Counted from the stretch's first letter, positions 18,438-27,860 are shown. The stretch: 64,000 bases of DNA from Oscillospiraceae bacterium (GCA_018110825.1 JAGBCL010000100.1:140734-204733); one strand, 5' to 3'. The notes: generated by a model from the sequence alone, not told the origin. Translations and numbers: made by a program.

Positions 18438-19703
18438 TCATTCTGCAACATAATATTCGTCAGCGTCAAAGTATTTATCGCTGATATTTTTGTCAAGCAC
18501 TTCAAATATGTACTCATATCCGAATTTGCTCATTGTTTTTACTCCATGAGAGTCAGCAAGCTCTCTTGTATACATATCGAGGGGATAAATTCGCACATCT
18601 TGATAACTTCCGTCATAATGTGTTATTACCGGAATAAACTCTATATTATCAATGATAGGATGCTGATTATCTTCTGCATTTTCATCAACACGCATTGTTA
18701 CATCAAAATTCAGCACACCGCCGATAAGATTCTGTCCCACACTTTGTGCGGATATGAAATTTCCCAGGGAATATGCACACAATGCTGTTGAACCATCTTC
18801 ACGTTCAATTTCCTCAATATCACGAAGAACATGAGGATGGTTGCCAATGATAATATCTGCACCTGCGTCAACGAGCTGTTTTGCTGTTGTACGCTGATAA
18901 TCGCTGATTACGTCAGAATTTTCCACTCCCCAGTGCAAAGCTACGACGCACACATCAGATACTTCCTTTGCGGCGGTAATTTCCTTTACAATTGTATCAA
19001 CATCGAAAGCATCTCCGATTTCCATAACGCTTCCTTCGGGTAGGTACAGACCATTAAGGTACTCAGTATATGAGAGGAATGAAAATGTTATTCCCTCAAA
19101 CTCGCCTGTGCGGATATTGGCTCTGTCCTCGGCGTTGCGGTAGGCACCTGCAACAATAGCGTTTTCACGGCTGTCCCAATAATCAAGGCAAGCCTGCAGG
19201 CCGTCCTCGTTCTTATCAAGAGTATGGTTATTTGCAATTGTGAACACGTCAAATCCGATTTCAAGCATATGGTCACCGAGTGCAACGGGACTATTGAAAC
19301 GCGGATATGTTGATGGCTCATACTGGTCGTTGCAGATGAGAGTCTCCTGGTTTATGATTGCCATATCTGCGTCACGAATAAGCGGCACGGCATTTTCATA
19401 TGCATATGTAAAGTCATATCCGCCGTCAGTTGAACGTGCAGCTGCTTGCTTATATATGCTTGAATGGATAAGATTATCGCCTACTGCTGAGATGTTTACG
19501 GTTGCAAACTCAGGCTCAGGCTCGGTAACAACAGTTGTTGTGGTTACCTCGGTTGTGGCAACGGTAGTTACTGTTGTTGTCTCGGTTATTTCGGATACCG
19601 AAATTACTGTAGCCATTGCGGGAACGTCCTCAATAGGCTTTCCACAAGCTGTAAGGGACAATATAATTGATATGGATATAATCATTGGGATTAATTTTTT
19701 CAT
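18438..19703 (-). CDS. CapA-family lipoprotein (PGA synthesis/metallophosphoesterase-like)
   Basis: A 421-residue exported lipoprotein: signal peptide with lipobox LTAC (Cys about 20), a Thr/Val-rich linker (TTTVTTVATTEVTTTTVV), then a CapA domain. CapA motifs visible: VGDNLIHSSIY, INQETLI, FNSPVALGDHMLEIGFDVFTIANNH, VVALHWGVE and IIIGNHPHVLRDIE. CapA proteins take part in poly-gamma-glutamate or related surface polymer handling; no capBC partners are present here. ATG 19703 gives a clean signal peptide; an upstream GTG does not. Confidence 0.9.
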   Translation of the reverse strand: MKKLIPMIISISIILSLTACGKPIEDVPAMATVISVSEITETTTVTTVATTEVTTTTVVTEPEPEFATVNISAVGDNLIHSSIYKQAAARSTDGGYDFTYAYENAVPLIRDADMAIINQETLICNDQYEPSTYPRFNSPVALGDHMLEIGFDVFTIANNHTLDKNEDGLQACLDYWDSRENAIVAGAYRNAEDRANIRTGEFEGITFSFLSYTEYLNGLYLPEGSVMEIGDAFDVDTIVKEITAAKEVSDVCVVALHWGVENSDVISDYQRTTAKQLVDAGADIIIGNHPHVLRDIEEIEREDGSTALCAYSLGNFISAQSVGQNLIGGVLNFDVTMRVDENAEDNQHPIIDNIEFIPVITHYDGSYQDVRIYPLDMYTRELADSHGVKTMSKFGYEYIFEVLDKNISDKYFDADEYYVAE

Positions 19704-19738
19704 TTTGTCACATTCTTTCACAAAAAATTACAAGGATA

Positions 19739-19767
19739 ATTATAACCGATTTTACCCAAAATTTCAA
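19739..19767 (-). promoter_or_regulatory. CapA gene promoter
   Basis: Minus strand TTGAAA, 17 nt, TATAAT; divergent from the pncA promoter. Confidence 0.68.
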
Positions 19768-19785
19768 TCATTTTCAAAAATTATA

Positions 19786-19814
19786 TTGATTTGACATAAA
19801 GTTTATACTATAAT
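19786..19814 (+). promoter_or_regulatory. pncA-pncB promoter
   Basis: TTGATT, 17 nt, TATAAT. A TTGACA at 19791 is nearby but its spacing (12 nt) fits less well. Confidence 0.6.
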
Positions 19815-19866
19815 AATAGTAACAGCTTTTTCATCTGCTGATTATTAATTTAAGGAGTGCATATTT

Positions 19867-20535
19867 ATGAGAAAATTTTCTGCTCAGACCCCTGACAATT
19901 GCAAAAATGCTGTCATTGAACTCATCAACGAAATCAACGGTCTTCCTACTATGTCACTTTCAGATTTTGCACCCGAAAAAACCGCAATGATTGTTGTGGA
20001 CGTTGTAAACGGCTTTATCCGTGAGGGAGCTATGGCTTCTCCGCTTGTAGAAGGAATTATCCCTGAGGTTGCAAAGCTTATGGATAAATGCAACAAGGCT
20101 GAAATTCCAGTTGTTGCATTTGCTGACTGCCACAAGGAGGAATGCTCTGAATTTGCTTCATTCCCTCCGCATTGTATCGAAAACACCTCCGAAAGCGAGC
20201 TTGTTGACGAGCTGAAAAAAGTCGGCGGTTATTTCCTGATGAAAAAGAATTCCACAAATGGATTCCACGAAAAAATTTTTAAACAGTGCTTAATCCAGAA
20301 TCCTACAACCAATACTTTTATTGTTGTGGGTGACTGTACAGATATATGCGTAATGCAGTTCTGCCTTACACTTAAAACCTGGTACACACAGCAGAACAGA
20401 AACATTGACATTTACATTCCTGTAAATGCTGTTGAAACCTATGATGCACCGGGACATGATGCTGACTTTATGAACATTGCTGCTTACAAGCTTATGAAGG
20501 ACAGCGGAATTAAATTTGTAAAAGAAATAAAATAA
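19867..20535 (+). CDS. pncA: Nicotinamidase-like isochorismatase-family hydrolase
   Basis: Probably deamidates nicotinamide to nicotinate in NAD salvage. A 222-residue cysteine hydrolase with the triad Asp (VVDVVNGF, about residue 46), Lys (MKKNSTNGF, about 127) and Cys (GDCTDICV, about 161), plus metal-site-like DCH (about 92-94) and PPHC. Start follows AAGGAG. It sits 23 nt before pncB in the same unit, which strongly supports nicotinamidase over other family activities. Confidence 0.88.
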   Translation: MRKFSAQTPDNCKNAVIELINEINGLPTMSLSDFAPEKTAMIVVDVVNGFIREGAMASPLVEGIIPEVAKLMDKCNKAEIPVVAFADCHKEECSEFASFPPHCIENTSESELVDELKKVGGYFLMKKNSTNGFHEKIFKQCLIQNPTTNTFIVVGDCTDICVMQFCLTLKTWYTQQNRNIDIYIPVNAVETYDAPGHDADFMNIAAYKLMKDSGIKFVKEIK

Positions 20536-20558
20536 AGGATTATCAAGGGGATTATTAA

Positions 20559-22004
20559 ATGGATAAGAATAAAAGAAATCTGACGCTTCTTACTGACTTT
20601 TACGAACTTACAATGGCGAACGGCTACTTCGCAAACGGAATGGGTGAAACCATTTCTTATTTTGATATGTTTTACAGAAGCGTTCCCGACGGTGGCGGTT
20701 TTGCGATTATGTGCGGTCTGGAACAGGTTATTGATTATTTCAATTCGCTGAAGTTTGAAGAGGATGACATTGAATATCTCCGCACAAAGAAAATCTTCAG
20801 CGAGGATTTTCTTGATTATCTCCGCAATTTCAAATTCTGCTGCGATGTATGGGCTGTTCCTGAGGGTACACCTATCTTCCCTAATGAACCGATTGTAACG
20901 GTGCGTGGTCCTGCAATTCAGGCACAGTTTGTTGAAACTATGGTACTTCTCTGCATCAACCATCAAAGTCTTATTGCTACAAAAGCCAATCGAATTGTAC
21001 GTGCAGCTGAGGGACGTCCCGTAATGGAATTCGGCTCAAGACGTGCACAGGGCTTTGATGGAGCAATTTACGGTGCACGTGCGGCTTACATCGGAGGATG
21101 CAGCGGTACAGCCTGCACTATCTGCGACAAGGAAATGCAGACACCCGCTCTTGGTACAATGGCGCACTCCTGGATTCAGATGTTTGACAGCGAGCTGGAA
21201 GCTTTCCGTGCTTATGCTGAATGTTATCCTGACAGCACTACCCTGCTGGTTGACACATACAACGTGCTGAAATCCGGTGTTCCTAATGCTATTACCGTAT
21301 TCAAGGAAATGCGTGCGAAGGGACATAAGCCTGTTGGTATCCGCATTGACAGCGGTGACATCACTTACCTCTCAAAGCGTGCAAGACAGATGCTTGACGA
21401 TGAGGGATTCTCTGATGTAAAGATTGTAGCATCCAACTCACTTGACGAGTATATTATCCGTGACTTACTCAGACAAGGTGCAAAGGTCGACAGCTTCGGT
21501 GTTGGCGAAAGAATGATAACTTCCAAATCCGAGCCTGTTTTCGGCGGTGTATACAAGCTTGTAGCTATTGAAAAGGACGATAAAATCGTGCCGAAAATCA
21601 AGCTTTCGGAAAATGTTACTAAGATTACAAATCCTGACTTCAAGGAAGTATGGCGTTTGTTTGACACAACAACGGGAATGGCGATTGCTGATGTACTCAC
21701 CTGCCGCGGTGAAATAATTGACGACACGAAGCCTTACGAAATTTTTGACCCTGAGTATACTTACAAACGTAAGTTCCTTGAACATTTCAGTGCTGTACGT
21801 CTTATGGAGCCTATCTTTATGGACGGAGAATGTATTTACGACCGTCCGTCAACCGAGGATATCCGTGAATACTGCAAGGCACAGCTTGATACTATCTGGG
21901 ATGAAGTCAAGCGTTTTGAAAATCCGCACAAGTATTATGTTGACCTTTCACAGCAGCTCTGGGACAAGAAAAACGAGCTTCTCCGCAAGGAATACAGAGG
22001 GTAA
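20559..22004 (+). CDS. pncB: Nicotinate phosphoribosyltransferase
   Basis: Makes nicotinate mononucleotide from nicotinate and PRPP (NAD salvage, cytosol). A 481-residue protein beginning LTLLTDFYELTMANGYF, with RGPAIQAQFVETMVL, MEFGSRRAQGFDGAI (about 155), TMAHSWIQMF, and GIRIDSGDITYLSKRARQMLD (about 260). Length and motifs fit the larger clostridial PncB group. Downstream partner of pncA; ends in a strong terminator shared in position with the convergent pfl operon. Confidence 0.95.
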   Translation: MDKNKRNLTLLTDFYELTMANGYFANGMGETISYFDMFYRSVPDGGGFAIMCGLEQVIDYFNSLKFEEDDIEYLRTKKIFSEDFLDYLRNFKFCCDVWAVPEGTPIFPNEPIVTVRGPAIQAQFVETMVLLCINHQSLIATKANRIVRAAEGRPVMEFGSRRAQGFDGAIYGARAAYIGGCSGTACTICDKEMQTPALGTMAHSWIQMFDSELEAFRAYAECYPDSTTLLVDTYNVLKSGVPNAITVFKEMRAKGHKPVGIRIDSGDITYLSKRARQMLDDEGFSDVKIVASNSLDEYIIRDLLRQGAKVDSFGVGERMITSKSEPVFGGVYKLVAIEKDDKIVPKIKLSENVTKITNPDFKEVWRLFDTTTGMAIADVLTCRGEIIDDTKPYEIFDPEYTYKRKFLEHFSAVRLMEPIFMDGECIYDRPSTEDIREYCKAQLDTIWDEVKRFENPHKYYVDLSQQLWDKKNELLRKEYRG

Positions 22005-22007
22005 AAT

Positions 22008-22043
22008 AATGGGTACCGAATTCATTTTTCGGTACCCATTTTG
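22008..22043. terminator. Terminator between pncB and the pfl operon
   Basis: AATGGGTACCGAA (22008-22020) pairs with TTCGGTACCCATT (22028-22040). Confidence 0.85.
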
Positions 22044-22054
22044 TTTGCTGTTTT

Positions 22055-22453
22055 TTAGTGGCAGCTGTGACTTCCGCAGCCGTGTGAGCCGCAGGTGTGT
22101 CCTTCGCCGTGTTCGTGATTGTGGTGGTTACACTGAACATTCGGATTAAAACCGAGTGTACCGTTAAGCAGGGACATCACTGCAAAATCAGCGTTGCCAG
22201 TTACACCACCGTAAAGCTTTATACCTGCCTGTGCAAGGGCTGTCTGTGCGCCTCCGCCGATTCCTCCGCAGATAAGAGTATCTACGCCGTTAATTGTAAG
22301 AAAACCTGCAAGAGCACCGTGACCGCTGCCTAATGTAGGTACTACCTCTTCCTTTACAATTTTACCGTCCTCAACTGTGTAAAGCTTGAACTGTTCGGTG
22401 TGACCGAAATGCTGAAAGATTTCTCCATCCTGATAAGTTACTGCAATCTTCAT
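22055..22453 (-). CDS. NifX/NifB-type (Fe-Mo cofactor domain) small protein with His/Cys tail
   Basis: A 132-residue protein whose first 100 residues match the dinitrogenase iron-molybdenum cofactor biosynthesis domain (KIAVTYQDGEIFQHFGH, TLICGGIGGGAQTAL, GGVTGNADFAV). Family members carry metal or Fe-S clusters. The last 25 residues are very rich in His and Cys (NHHNHEHGEGHTCGSHGCG), suggesting metal binding. ATG 22453 has AGAAAGGA upstream. It follows pflA by 16 nt in the same operon, so a role in cluster supply or repair for PflA is a reasonable guess, not shown. Confidence 0.85.
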   Translation of the reverse strand: MKIAVTYQDGEIFQHFGHTEQFKLYTVEDGKIVKEEVVPTLGSGHGALAGFLTINGVDTLICGGIGGGAQTALAQAGIKLYGGVTGNADFAVMSLLNGTLGFNPNVQCNHHNHEHGEGHTCGSHGCGSHSCH

Positions 22454-22469
22454 AGTAAAATTTTCCTTT

Positions 22470-23219
22470 CTATTTATTATCACGAAGTCGTGACTTTATT
22501 CCTTCCATAATTATGTCACGGGCTTTTGCTGCCTCAGATTTTGTCAACGGCAGTGTATCTCCAAGTGGATACTCCATTCCAAGCTGTTCATACTTTGCCT
22601 TGCCCATATCGTGATACGGCAGGACGTCAAGTGCTTTAAGTGTACGCAGACCGCCGATAAAGTAACCAAGCTTGCGGAGATATTCCTCATTATCAGTTAT
22701 ATTTGGAACAACGACGTGCCGCACCCATAATTCGACGCCTTTGTCGCTGATATACTTTGCAAAATCAAGAATTACGGTATTTTCCTGACCTGTCAGGTCA
22801 ACATGCTTTTCGTTGTCTATATGCTTGATATCCAGCATTACTATATCAGTGCTTTTCAGCAGACGGTCAAACTGTGCAAGGGTTTTATTATCACGGCTGA
22901 ATGTTATCCCTGAGGTATCAAGGCAGGTATGTACTCCCCTGCGTTTTGCTTCCTCGAAAAGTTCAATAACGAATTCAATCTGCATAAGCGGCTCGCCGCC
23001 TGTTACGGTTATTCCGCCGTTGCTGAGGAATTCCTTACAGCTTTCCCAGCCGTCCATTATTTCGGTCACAGTAACTTCCTTGCCGCCATCGTATGCCCAG
23101 GTATCGGGGTTATGACAATATTGACACCGCATAGGACAGCCCTGCATAAACACTACATATCGTATTCCCGGACCGTCAACCGTACCGCAGGATTCTATGG
23201 AATGAATATATCCGTTCAT
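22470..23219 (-). CDS. pflA: Pyruvate formate-lyase activating enzyme
   Basis: Radical SAM activase that puts the glycyl radical on PFL. The 249-residue protein has TVDGPGIRYVVFMQGCPMRCQYCHN with the CxxxCxxC motif (about residues 29-36), TGGEPLMQ (about 79) and DIKHID (about 130). Start ATG 23219. Its operon neighbours are the PFL core and a separate glycyl-radical domain gene, which must be its substrate. Confidence 0.95.
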   Translation of the reverse strand: MNGYIHSIESCGTVDGPGIRYVVFMQGCPMRCQYCHNPDTWAYDGGKEVTVTEIMDGWESCKEFLSNGGITVTGGEPLMQIEFVIELFEEAKRRGVHTCLDTSGITFSRDNKTLAQFDRLLKSTDIVMLDIKHIDNEKHVDLTGQENTVILDFAKYISDKGVELWVRHVVVPNITDNEEYLRKLGYFIGGLRTLKALDVLPYHDMGKAKYEQLGMEYPLGDTLPLTKSEAAKARDIIMEGIKSRLRDNK

Positions 23220-23241
23220 TTGCTTTCCTCACATATACGAT

Positions 23242-23267
23242 AAGGGAACATCCTCAGATGTTCCCTT
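23242..23267 (-). terminator. Intercistronic hairpin between radical-domain gene and pflA
   Basis: AAGGGAACATC pairs with GATGTTCCCTT around CTCA. There is no T-tract, so it may be partial termination or an mRNA-stability element that sets enzyme-to-activase ratio. Confidence 0.55.
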
Positions 23268-23272
23268 GATTA

Positions 23273-23512
23273 TTACATGGATTTGTGGAATGTTCTGGAG
23301 ATTACGTCGTCCTGCTGTTCCTTTGTCAGCTTATTGAAGTTTACGGCATAGCCCGAAACTCTGATTGTAAGCTGAGGATACTTTTCAGGATGAGCCTGAG
23401 CATCCAGGAGGAGTTCCTTTGAAAATACATTTACATTGAGGTGGTGACCACCTTTGCTTACATAACCATCAAGAAGTTCAATGAGGTTATCAACCTGCTG
23501 ATTAGCTGCCAT
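23273..23512 (-). CDS. Stand-alone glycyl-radical domain of pyruvate formate-lyase
   Basis: A 79-residue protein equivalent to the C-terminal end of an ordinary [22 protein letters not shown], then [17 protein letters not shown] with the radical glycine in RVSGYAV (about residue 58), ending SRTFHKSM. It resembles the E. coli rescue protein GrcA (YfiD), but here the main PFL gene upstream lacks this region, so it should be an obligate subunit. ATG 23512 (MAANQQ) is preferred over 23521 because AAAGG lies 9 nt upstream of it. Confidence 0.92.
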   Translation of the reverse strand: MAANQQVDNLIELLDGYVSKGGHHLNVNVFSKELLLDAQAHPEKYPQLTIRVSGYAVNFNKLTKEQQDDVISRTFHKSM

Positions 23513-23538
23513 AGTAACCATCCTTTCTGCATAGCTGA

Positions 23539-23742
23539 TTAAAATTCTTCATCTTCATAATCCATACCCTTGTTCAGCGTTGGCTGGCAGCAAGCTTTCT
23601 GTCCCGTGCCGCAATCGCTGCTTCGGTATGTCTGAACGGTCATTTCGTCACTGTCATCGGATGTTATTACATTGACGTGACCGCCGCCGTCACTCATAAG
23701 ACGGTCAAGCATATCCACAAGTTCGTTAACCTTGTTATCCAT
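23539..23742 (-). CDS. Small PFL-linked protein with Cys-rich tail
   Basis: A 67-residue protein between the PFL core and the radical-domain gene. Its first 25 residues ([21 protein letters not shown]) parallel the start of the radical-domain protein ([21 protein letters not shown]), but the radical region is replaced by an acidic tail with three cysteines ([14 protein letters not shown]). GAAAGGA precedes the ATG. It cannot carry the glycyl radical. It could be a duplicated, repurposed docking subunit or a decaying copy. Confidence 0.75.
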   Translation of the reverse strand: MDNKVNELVDMLDRLMSDGGGHVNVITSDDSDEMTVQTYRSSDCGTGQKACCQPTLNKGMDYEDEEF

Positions 23743-23762
23743 AATAACCGTCCTTTCGTGTT

Positions 23763-25835
23763 TTATTTTTTATTTACTTCATCGCTGAGTCTGTCAAGGT
23801 CGAGGTCACCCATAAACACGGAATTGTCCTTGCCGAGAGCATCAGGCACGATTGAGAATGTATTGGAGATACCATCCTGAGCGTGCTTGAACGGAAGCTT
23901 TGCAACGCTTGCAAGGGAAGCTGTTGCACCGTTTGTATCACGTCTGTGCATTGGGTTGGCACCAGGTGCAAGAGGCTCGCCCATTTTTCTTCCGTCAGGT
24001 GTGTTGCCTGTTTTCTTACCGTAAACAACATTTGATGTGATAGTAAGAATTGACATGGTAGGGATACTGTTTCTGTATGTATGGTGACGTCTGATTTTGT
24101 CCATAAACTTACGGACGATATTTACCGCAATCTGGTCAACACGGTCATCATTGTTGCCGTATTTAGGGAAGTCACCCTCAACCTCATAGTCAACTACGAT
24201 ACCGTTTTCGTCACGGATACACTTTACCTTAGCGTACTTGATTGCACTGAGGGAGTCAGCTACAACGGAAAGTCCAGCGATACCTGTTGCAAAGTAACGC
24301 TTTACTTCTCTGTCATGGAGTGACATCTGAAGCTTTTCGTAGCTGTATTTATCGTGCATATAATGGATAACATTCAGCGTATTTACGTATAATGCTGCAA
24401 GCCAGTCCATCATATCCTCGTATTTTTCCATTACGTCATCGTAATCGAGATAGTCGCCTGTTACGGGACGGTACTTAGGACCAACCTGCTCTTTGAGACG
24501 CTCATCCACACCGCCATTGATAGCGTAGAGGAGGCACTTTGCAAGGTTAGCTCTTGCTCCGAAGAACTGCATTTCCTTACCAACAACCATTGAAGATACA
24601 CAGCAAGCGATTGCATAGTCATCGCCGTGAACTGTTCTCATAAGGTCGTCGTTTTCGTACTGGATAGAAGATGACTTGATAGACATTTCTGCACAGTATA
24701 CCTTGAAGTTTCTCGGAAGCTTTGTAGACCAGAGAACTGTCATATTTGGTTCAGGCGCACTACCGAGATTTTCGAGTGTATGGAGATAACGGAAGCTGTT
24801 CTTTGTTACAAGTGTACGTCCGTCGATACCTACGCCGCCGATTGATTCGGTTACCCATGTAGGGTCGCCTGAGAAAAGCTCGTTATATTCAGGTGTACGG
24901 GCAAACTTGACCATACGGAGCTTCATAATAAAATGGTCAACAAGTTCCTGTGCCTGTGATTCAGAGATAAGACCTCTGTCAAGGTCACGCTGGATATAGA
25001 TGTCGAGGAATGTAGATGTACGTCCGAGACTCATTGCTGCACCGTTCTGTTCCTTGACAGCTGCGAGGTAGCCGAAATAGAGCCACTGTACAGCTTCCTG
25101 AGCATTTGCAGCAGGCTTGGAAATATCAAAACCATAGATGTTACCAAGCTCCTTGAGTTCCTGAAGAGCCTTTACCTGGTCGGCAAGTTCCTCACGAAGT
25201 CTGATATTTTCAGAAGTCATTCTTACGAGAGAAGTATCAATCTGATGCTTCTTATCATTGATAAGTCTGTCTACACCATAAAGTGCTACACGACGGTAGT
25301 CACCGATGATACGGCCTCTGCCGTATGCGTCAGGGAGACCTGTGATGATAGCGGACTTTCTTGCAAGGCGCATTTCCGGAGTATATGCGTCAAAAACGCC
25401 CTGATTGTGTGTTTTTCTGTATTTTGTAAATATTTCAACTACCTCAGGGTCAACCTCATAACCATTTTCACGGCATGCATTCTGAGCCATTCTGATTCCA
25501 CCAAAAGGCTGGAGAGAACGTTTCAGAGGCTTGTCCGTCTGGAGACCAACAATCTTTTCAAGGTCTTTATTTATGTAGCCTGCACCATGAGATGTAATTG
25601 TAGAAATAATTTTAGTGTCCATATCAAGAACACCGCCTGCTTCACGTTCCTTCTGAAACAAGTCAAGAACCTCTTTCCAGAGGGCTTTTGTAGTTTCTGT
25701 AGGTGCAGCAAGGAATGACGAATCACCGTCATACGGTGTATAATTACTCTGAATAAAGTCTCTTACGTTGATAGAAGTACTCCAACGTCCGAACTTAAAA
25801 CCTGCCCACTGGGAAGGTAATTCCATAGGCTTCAT
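23763..25835 (-). CDS. pflB: Pyruvate formate-lyase core, lacking the glycyl-radical domain
   Basis: Converts pyruvate and CoA to acetyl-CoA and formate. This 690-residue protein contains the PFL barrel ([35 protein letters not shown]) and the active-site Cys pair in [12 protein letters not shown] (about residue 400), but ends at [16 protein letters not shown] plus a short tail, just where normal PFLs (about 750-760 residues) continue into the RVSGYAV domain. That domain is the separate gene at 23273-23512. The stop is a clean TAA with an intergenic RBS, not a sequencing-type frameshift. ATG 25835 follows AAAGGA. Confidence 0.93.
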   Translation of the reverse strand: MKPMELPSQWAGFKFGRWSTSINVRDFIQSNYTPYDGDSSFLAAPTETTKALWKEVLDLFQKEREAGGVLDMDTKIISTITSHGAGYINKDLEKIVGLQTDKPLKRSLQPFGGIRMAQNACRENGYEVDPEVVEIFTKYRKTHNQGVFDAYTPEMRLARKSAIITGLPDAYGRGRIIGDYRRVALYGVDRLINDKKHQIDTSLVRMTSENIRLREELADQVKALQELKELGNIYGFDISKPAANAQEAVQWLYFGYLAAVKEQNGAAMSLGRTSTFLDIYIQRDLDRGLISESQAQELVDHFIMKLRMVKFARTPEYNELFSGDPTWVTESIGGVGIDGRTLVTKNSFRYLHTLENLGSAPEPNMTVLWSTKLPRNFKVYCAEMSIKSSSIQYENDDLMRTVHGDDYAIACCVSSMVVGKEMQFFGARANLAKCLLYAINGGVDERLKEQVGPKYRPVTGDYLDYDDVMEKYEDMMDWLAALYVNTLNVIHYMHDKYSYEKLQMSLHDREVKRYFATGIAGLSVVADSLSAIKYAKVKCIRDENGIVVDYEVEGDFPKYGNNDDRVDQIAVNIVRKFMDKIRRHHTYRNSIPTMSILTITSNVVYGKKTGNTPDGRKMGEPLAPGANPMHRRDTNGATASLASVAKLPFKHAQDGISNTFSIVPDALGKDNSVFMGDLDLDRLSDEVNKK

Positions 25836-25879
25836 AAACACTCAATCCTTTCAAAAACAACCATTCTAAACCCACCTTA

Positions 25880-25908
25880 ATTATACTACTTTTTTTTAAA
25901 ACTTACAA
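25880..25908 (-). promoter_or_regulatory. pfl operon promoter
   Basis: Minus strand TTGTAA, 17 nt, TATAAT. The 357-nt gap 25836-26192 holds this promoter, palindromes upstream of it and the divergent promoter; no gene is visible in it. Confidence 0.65.
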
Positions 25909-25924
25909 GCAAAAAAACAAGATT

Positions 25925-25969
25925 TATCAATATATTGATATTTTTTTGCATTTCAACACAATATATTGT
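25925..25969. promoter_or_regulatory. Paired palindromic operator-like sites upstream of pfl
   Basis: TATCAATATATTGATA (25925-25940) and ACAATATATTGT (25958-25969) are perfect palindromes with the same core CAATATATTG. Their centres are 31 bp apart, about three helical turns, at roughly -60 and -91 from the predicted pfl start. This is a typical activator geometry; the regulator is unknown. Confidence 0.45.
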
Positions 25970-26100
25970 TTCTTTTGTACAAATCAATTTTTTATCTAAA
26001 AATTAATGTCATATTTCTCTATATTTTTGTAAAACTTATGCAAAAAATAATACAATTGTACAAAGCCTATGTAAAACTATTAAAAAAATAAAAAATACAC

Positions 26101-26129
26101 TTGCATTATGACATTATATGTGATATAAT
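26101..26129 (+). promoter_or_regulatory. Promoter of the HD-GYP gene
   Basis: TTGCAT, 17 nt, TATAAT. Confidence 0.65.
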
Positions 26130-26192
26130 ATTATGTATCAAAGCATTAAACAAAATCTATCCACTATACCTTAAAAGAAAAAGAGGATTAAG

Positions 26193-27860
26193 ATGAATAT
26201 AAATTTATTTAAAAATTCAGATGAAAGCACCACAAGATTTCTTGCAAACGCTTTGCTTATCTGCATCGGTTTATTTTCAATATGCTGGGCACTTAACCAG
26301 ATGGGGATTTTTGTCATTGACAAAACTGCTTTTACCATTGTTACAGTTGCTTGCGGTATTATTTTCTGCGTACCTAAGGTTGCTTTGCTTATCCGCAGAA
26401 AATACGAGGACTGGATGAAATACGCGGTTATTATTTCGGCAATTCTTGCCATTAACCTTGCTTACAGTGTTCTTACATATCACATGGTAATGATGCTGGC
26501 TTTTCCGCTGATTATGTCGGTAATGTACTTTGACCCGAAGCTTACAATTTTTACAACTGTTTCATCAGTTTTTCTGATGACTGCTTCCCACATAATAAGC
26601 TTATTCCTTTCCGTTATGGATGATGACCCTCTTGAAAATCTGCATGCTGTAATGATATACGGACTTATGCCGCGACTTTTCATTTACTGCACTTTTGCGC
26701 TGATTTGCTTTGTAGTAGGACTTATTACACAAAGACTTTTCCGCAAGCTTGATACTCAGAATGCTGAAATTGAGCGAAGCAAAAAAGGTCTTGACACAAT
26801 CATCAGGGTTTCACGCTCACTGTACGAAGCGACAGACATGATTGAGCTTGCCAGCCTTATCAGATACGCTGTCTATACTGTTACTGAAGAAATGCAGGGC
26901 AGTACCTCAGCACCGGTTACGGTTGTGGGATTCCGCGGTGATGACGGTGTTTTCCATTATCTTGACAATAATCTTGTTCACGGAACATGTATTGCCAAGG
27001 ACGGAAGTCTTGAAACAGTTCTTCCAAACACTAAATTTATCTATCCCATTTCCAGACAAAAAGTATGGGACGATATTCAGGTGCACGAAAACGGAATAGG
27101 AATGACATTCTATGAGCACGGCGAGCTGCTTTGCTATATTTCAATGGAATTTCCTGTTGACAGCGAGGATATTCTGCTCCACAACACACTTGAAATTCTT
27201 TACAATAACATAAATACTGCTCTGCGTCAGACTAAGATGAACAGCGAAATTTTCAAGACACAGGAAGCTATTATTCTTTCCTTTGCTGAAATATCCGAAT
27301 CAAAGTCACGTCAGACAGGTCAACATGTAAAGCGTGTTTCCGAATATATCAAGATTATGGCTGCTTATGACGGTTACACCGAAGAGGAATGCAACGAAAT
27401 TGCTCTTGCTGCTATGATGCATGATATCGGCAAGCTGATGATTCCTCCCGAAATTCTTGAGAAGCCATCAAGGCTTACTCCTGAAGAATTTGCTGTAATC
27501 AAGAGCCATGTTACATATGGTGAAGAGCTTCTCCGCAACTCTCCCGGCGAGGTTATGACAATGGCAAGGAGAATTGCTCTACAGCATCACGAACGCTGGG
27601 ACGGTCGTGGATATCTTGGATATGCAGGCGAAGATATTGATTATATTTCAAGATTTGTTGCGGTTGCGGATGTATTTGATGCACTTGTTTCCAAACGTTC
27701 CTACAAGGACGGCTGGCCGCCTGATGAAGCTTATGCGGAAATTGTCAAGCAAAAAGGCGCACAGTTTGCTCCTCATGCAGTTGACATCTTTGTAAAAAGC
27801 TATGACAAAATCCTTGAAATTCTTGCTCAGTATCCTGACCAGGTTGCACAGTCCGCATAA
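26193..27860 (+). CDS. Membrane-anchored HD-GYP-type phosphohydrolase
   Basis: A 555-residue protein: five or six N-terminal membrane segments (about residues 15-185), a coiled linker, a GAF-like sensing region (about 205-350), and an HD-GYP domain (about 365-535) with MMHDIGKLMIP, LQHHERWDGRGY and VAVADVFDALVSKRSYK. HD-GYP enzymes degrade cyclic di-GMP. The eponymous GYP is GYL here, though the metal-binding His/Asp residues are present. It probably senses something at the membrane and adjusts a cyclic dinucleotide. Confidence 0.9.
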   Translation: MNINLFKNSDESTTRFLANALLICIGLFSICWALNQMGIFVIDKTAFTIVTVACGIIFCVPKVALLIRRKYEDWMKYAVIISAILAINLAYSVLTYHMVMMLAFPLIMSVMYFDPKLTIFTTVSSVFLMTASHIISLFLSVMDDDPLENLHAVMIYGLMPRLFIYCTFALICFVVGLITQRLFRKLDTQNAEIERSKKGLDTIIRVSRSLYEATDMIELASLIRYAVYTVTEEMQGSTSAPVTVVGFRGDDGVFHYLDNNLVHGTCIAKDGSLETVLPNTKFIYPISRQKVWDDIQVHENGIGMTFYEHGELLCYISMEFPVDSEDILLHNTLEILYNNINTALRQTKMNSEIFKTQEAIILSFAEISESKSRQTGQHVKRVSEYIKIMAAYDGYTEEECNEIALAAMMHDIGKLMIPPEILEKPSRLTPEEFAVIKSHVTYGEELLRNSPGEVMTMARRIALQHHERWDGRGYLGYAGEDIDYISRFVAVADVFDALVSKRSYKDGWPPDEAYAEIVKQKGAQFAPHAVDIFVKSYDKILEILAQYPDQVAQSA

